Assembly: GCA_030066455.1 (NCBI GenBank)
Contig: JASJBQ010000231.1
Coordinates: 1-7,748, forward strand
Length of the DNA: 7,748 nt
From: Desulfobacterales bacterium
Lineage (GTDB): Bacteria; Desulfobacterota; Desulfobacteria; Desulfobacterales; UBA5852
Direction: 5' to 3'
Shown: in pieces, positions 4,886 through 7,748 of the stretch
How positions within the stretch are numbered: position 1 is the first letter of the stretch
Layout of the letters: the number at the start of each line of letters is the position of its first letter
Translations under genes and position numbers: made by a program
Notes under the pieces: generated by a model
Told to the model about the DNA's origin: nothing
The model's input: only the letters and a program-made list of their open reading frames with translations
The model's database searches: none

Positions 4886-5746
4886 TCAGGCGCCAACCCG
4901 CAGACGAATCCCGTGCTGTAGCTGCTCCAGACCTTCCAGCACATCGTGATGGTCCTGGGAGAGCTTTTGAATCTCCTTGAAAATCCGATCCTCGGCCGTC
5001 AGTTGCATGTCGGTATACATGCCGAGCAGCAAATGGGGCAACTGTGAAACCATGCCCATGGTCCCTTTCCGGGTCGCTACTTCCCGCGAAATCTTGGCTT
5101 CGTACTCGCACTGCTGCGCATCGCAGGCAGGCTCCATCGCCTTGGCTTCCAACTTCAGCACCTTGTTCGGCGGCTCCAGGAGATGACGCGCAAAAGTCAT
5201 CATCCAGGCTGTGGTGGCGCCCTTGAGCACATTACCGCGTAGAAACGAGCTGAACAGGTAGCCGATCGATAAAACCTCCGGATGAAAACGCCCCTTTTCC
5301 TTCAGATCCAAATAGATGTGCTCCGAAACAGCTGCTGTGGTCCCAAGCCCGCAAATAACCTGCAGGGCCGAAAGCGATTTGTTCTTCCCGCTCAACAAAA
5401 CCAGGGTATGCGCCGCCAGCAGGGACAGTCCCGAGAAGAGCGACAGCGCGCTCAGGGAGGTCCGCACGCTGGAGGTCTTGATCATGATGGGGTGCAGTTG
5501 GTAGTCGGCCGACAGGCAGAGGGCCGTTCGCAGAATGATTTCCTCCAAGGCGATGGCCTCGGGATCGTATCGTACCAGCAGATTGGTCGTGTGCTTCGAG
5601 TAGACCGCCGAGTTGATGCCCGCATGGCCACTGACGATACGCTCTGTTTGTCGGGGCCTGCGGGGCGGGTGCGACAGCGCCAGCCGCAGACGTCCGGGTA
5701 AGGTATGCGCCACCGTGACCGCGAGTTTCGGGAATTTCTCGGACAT
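4886..5746 (-). CDS. HMA_2-like membrane protein of the P-type ATPase cluster (286 aa)
   Basis: Residues about 8-80 look like a ferredoxin-fold heavy-metal-associated domain of the HMA_2 type: VAHTLPGRLRL (residues 12-22), SAVYSKHTTNLLVRYDP (46-62), then a helix. The CxxC copper/zinc site of classical HMA domains is absent. A central region has two to three hydrophobic segments (about 95-119, 125-145, 155-188) and probably spans the membrane. The C-terminal third is hydrophilic and helical with a CDAQQC pair (Cys208, Cys213) and ends LEQLQHGIRLRVGA. The ATG at 5746 is one base after the ATPase stop (TGACATG), so translation is almost surely coupled; an in-frame TTG at 5764 would overlap the ATPase by 17 bp and is less likely. 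The context points to a partner, adaptor or regulatory subunit of the pump. Metal binding is inferred from fold and neighbours, not from visible ligands in the HMA part. Confidence 0.82.
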   Translation of the reverse strand: MSEKFPKLAVTVAHTLPGRLRLALSHPPRRPRQTERIVSGHAGINSAVYSKHTTNLLVRYDPEAIALEEIILRTALCLSADYQLHPIMIKTSSVRTSLSALSLFSGLSLLAAHTLVLLSGKNKSLSALQVICGLGTTAAVSEHIYLDLKEKGRFHPEVLSIGYLFSSFLRGNVLKGATTAWMMTFARHLLEPPNKVLKLEAKAMEPACDAQQCEYEAKISREVATRKGTMGMVSQLPHLLLGMYTDMQLTAEDRIFKEIQKLSQDHHDVLEGLEQLQHGIRLRVGA

Positions 5747-5747
5747 G

Positions 5748-7748
5748 TCAGATATCTCTTTCAATATCCGTTATCAGAATACGGGCCGAATTGGATACCA
5801 CGGCAATCGTCGTCGCATTGTGGAGCACGGCGGCCCAAAAGACCGGCAGCACGCCCATGGAAGCCAGAATCAGGCCGATCGTATTGACCCCGATGGCGGT
5901 CGCAAAATTTTGCCGCACGATCTGCATCGTCTTCTGGCTCAGGCCGATGATGCCGGGCAGCAGCAGCGGATTGTCATTGTTGATGGCGATGTCCGCCGTT
6001 TCGATGCTGATCTCGGTGCTGCCGCTTCCCAGCGATATGCCCACGTCGGCATAGGCCAGGGCAGGTGCATCGTTGACCCCGTCCCCCACCATGACCACCC
6101 GATTGCCCTTGGCCTGGGTCAGCAGGACTTTCTCGGCCTTTTCTTCGGGCAGGGCCTCGGCCTTGTAGCTGTCCACCGACATCTTGGACGCCATGACGTT
6201 GGCGTGGGCTTCGATATCGCCCGTAAGCAGTACGATCTCGTCATAACCCTGCCGTCGCAGACGGTTGAGGGTCTTCTTCATATCTTCACGCAAACTGTCC
6301 TGGATACCGATGACGCCCATGAGCCGTCTTCCCCGTGCGACGTAAATGACCTTTTCACCGCGCTGTTGCATCGTGCCAATCGTCTGATCGGAAATGGCCA
6401 TGTTCACCCCGGCCGACTTGAGATAGGCGGCGCTGCCGACGCGCACCTTGCGCCGGTTGACCGTGGTTTCAACCCCCTTGCCAAGGTGCACCTTGATCTC
6501 GGAATGCCTGGGAATCTGCCAGCCCATCTCGCGCACCTTGTTGACGATCGCCAGGGCAATGGGATGATTGGTGGTTTCTTCACAGGCGGCCGCCGCCTCG
6601 ACGATGTCACGCGTATCGATATCGTCCTGGGCCGCGTAGACCGAGGATACTTTGGGGCGGCCCTCGGTAATGGTACCTGTTTTATCCAGGATGAGGGTGT
6701 CGGCTTCACTCAGGATCTCGATGAAATTGCCGCCTTTGACCAAAACCCCCTGGGCGGCCGAACGGCACACCGCCGCCGCAAAGGCCGTGGCGGTGGAGAG
6801 GCGCACCCCGCAGGAGTAGTCGATGATCAACATGTTCAGAGCGCGGGTGGGGCTGCGCGTGATCATGTACACAATCAAGGCGAGGGCAAAATTGATGGGA
6901 ATGAACTGCGCCGAAAACCGATCCGCATAGGCTTGGATCGGGGCCTTGCGACTCTGGGCCTCCTCGACGAGATGAACGATACGGGAAATGGCACGGTCAT
7001 CACCGACCCGTTGGGCTTCCACGGTAAGTGTACCCGACTTGACGGTTGAACCGGCATAGACGCTGTCACCGTGCGATTTGACCGCCGGCATGAATTCGCC
7101 GGTCAGCGAGGCCTCGTCAATGGAGGCTTCACCGGACTGCACCTTGCCGTCGACGGGTATTTTGGAGCCGGTGTGGATGGCCACCAGGTCGCCCGGCACA
7201 ATGTTTTCAAGAGGCACCCGGGTTTCTTTGCCGTCCGCACCGACTTTCCAGGCGAATTGCTCTTCCAGGGACAGCATGCCGACGATGGCACTGCGCGTTC
7301 GCTCCATGGTGTAAGCCGTCATCAGTTCCGCAATGTCCGCCAACAAGATGATGGTCAGGGACGAGCCGCTCTTGCCGGATAGCAGGCTGGCCAGGATGGC
7401 GGCGGCGCTCAGGGTATCCGCATTGGGACGTCCGTTGAGACGAATGGAATCGAACCCGCTGGAAAAAATGGGCCGGGACAGGGACATCGCGGTGATGGCG
7501 TTCAAGTTGGTCAGCTTTTGAAAAAGGGTCACGGGCGGCGCCGGGCGGCGAAAATAGCCGATCGTCAGCGTGGCGGTATTGATCCCGATGCGCATCAGCA
7601 TCTCGCTCAAGGGCTCTTCGTGGAGGCGCCTTTCCTGCACGGTTTGCTTGTTCTGAATCTCCCGATCGATTTTGTAGGCCACGGTGGAATAGGATGCCAC
7701 GACCGCTTCCACCAATTCCAGGATTTCCCTCGAGTTGGATTTGTCCGC
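5748..7748 (-). CDS. P1B-like P-type ATPase, N-terminus beyond window, Tyr-Ser-Cys membrane motif
   Basis: The frame is open to the window edge, giving 666 residues and a missing N-terminus; residues are counted from that edge. The P-type core is complete: actuator loop SLTGE (214-218), phosphorylation site DKTGTITEG (Asp355), the P1B-typical HP pair in TNHPIA (395-396), TGD (509-511) and the hinge GDGVNDAPA (555-563). The last membrane segments contain LHNATTIAVVSNSARIL, like heavy-metal pumps of the CtpC type. The enzyme should use ATP to move a metal ion across the inner membrane. In the helix before the phosphorylation site, where P1B pumps have CPC, SPC or similar, this protein reads IIDYSCGVRLST (Tyr311-Ser312-Cys313), with no proline. 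I recall D-[FY]-S-C in a subgroup of P-type ATPases found with HMA_2 proteins, so this is probably a lineage feature. The transported ion cannot be read from the sequence. Confidence 0.93.
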   Translation of the reverse strand, partial: ADKSNSREILELVEAVVASYSTVAYKIDREIQNKQTVQERRLHEEPLSEMLMRIGINTATLTIGYFRRPAPPVTLFQKLTNLNAITAMSLSRPIFSSGFDSIRLNGRPNADTLSAAAILASLLSGKSGSSLTIILLADIAELMTAYTMERTRSAIVGMLSLEEQFAWKVGADGKETRVPLENIVPGDLVAIHTGSKIPVDGKVQSGEASIDEASLTGEFMPAVKSHGDSVYAGSTVKSGTLTVEAQRVGDDRAISRIVHLVEEAQSRKAPIQAYADRFSAQFIPINFALALIVYMITRSPTRALNMLIIDYSCGVRLSTATAFAAAVCRSAAQGVLVKGGNFIEILSEADTLILDKTGTITEGRPKVSSVYAAQDDIDTRDIVEAAAACEETTNHPIALAIVNKVREMGWQIPRHSEIKVHLGKGVETTVNRRKVRVGSAAYLKSAGVNMAISDQTIGTMQQRGEKVIYVARGRRLMGVIGIQDSLREDMKKTLNRLRRQGYDEIVLLTGDIEAHANVMASKMSVDSYKAEALPEEKAEKVLLTQAKGNRVVMVGDGVNDAPALAYADVGISLGSGSTEISIETADIAINNDNPLLLPGIIGLSQKTMQIVRQNFATAIGVNTIGLILASMGVLPVFWAAVLHNATTIAVVSNSARILITDIERDI

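Noticed and set aside
5613..7049. Long plus-strand open frame (478 codons) opposite the ATPase and HMA_2-like genes
   Set aside because: It is antisense to strongly supported genes, has low-complexity His/Gly/Asp-rich composition typical of the complement of GC-rich coding DNA, and has no ribosome site or family motif.
1..7748. CRISPR array, rRNA genes, transposase, replication origin or prophage
   Set aside because: No regularly spaced repeats, no conserved rRNA segments, no transposase, integrase or phage genes were seen on either strand.

Overview
The window looks like a chromosomal piece of a GC-rich Gram-negative anaerobe, most likely a sulfate-reducing Desulfobacterota (Desulfosarcina/Desulfatitalea-like). 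That is inferred from the small conserved-looking proteins, the strong AAGGAGG ribosome sites and the codon use; no rRNA or other phylogenetic marker is present. All eight genes I can support lie on the minus strand, so the biological order runs from high to low coordinates.

Right half (4576-7748): a tightly packed metal-transport cluster. A P1B-like P-type ATPase, cut at its N-terminus by the window edge, is followed with a 1-nt gap (TGACATG) by a 286-residue membrane protein whose N-terminus resembles the HMA_2 type of heavy-metal-associated domain. After 43 bp comes an 88-residue protein with a single membrane helix and a charged Glu/Ala/Lys-rich tail. The ATPase lacks the CPC/SPC membrane motif of classical heavy-metal pumps and has Tyr-Ser-Cys there. 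The small protein has the layout of the mycobacterial PacL (DUF1490) partners of CtpC-type pumps. This three-gene unit is the best candidate in the window for a poorly described system.

Middle (2246-4292): a 508-residue fusion of an atypical NAD(P)-binding SDR domain with a DUF2867 domain, then a 103-residue helical protein of unknown role followed by a likely intrinsic terminator.

Left part (898-1907): a short region (1973-2125, plus strand) that looks like a decayed protein-coding fragment, an M23-type metallopeptidase without a visible export signal, and a 59-residue acidic protein. Positions 54-897 hold no gene I can support. This stretch is partly AT-rich and contains short repeats and a GC-rich inverted repeat. 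At the extreme left edge are the first 17 codons of a short-chain dehydrogenase resembling 3-hydroxybutyrate dehydrogenase.

A near-identical 17-bp element (GACAGnATTGCATTCGA on the minus strand) lies upstream of two of these genes, and its core lies upstream of a third. The core heptamer ATTGCAT occurs five times in the window, always between genes, which suggests shared regulation or a shared leader element.
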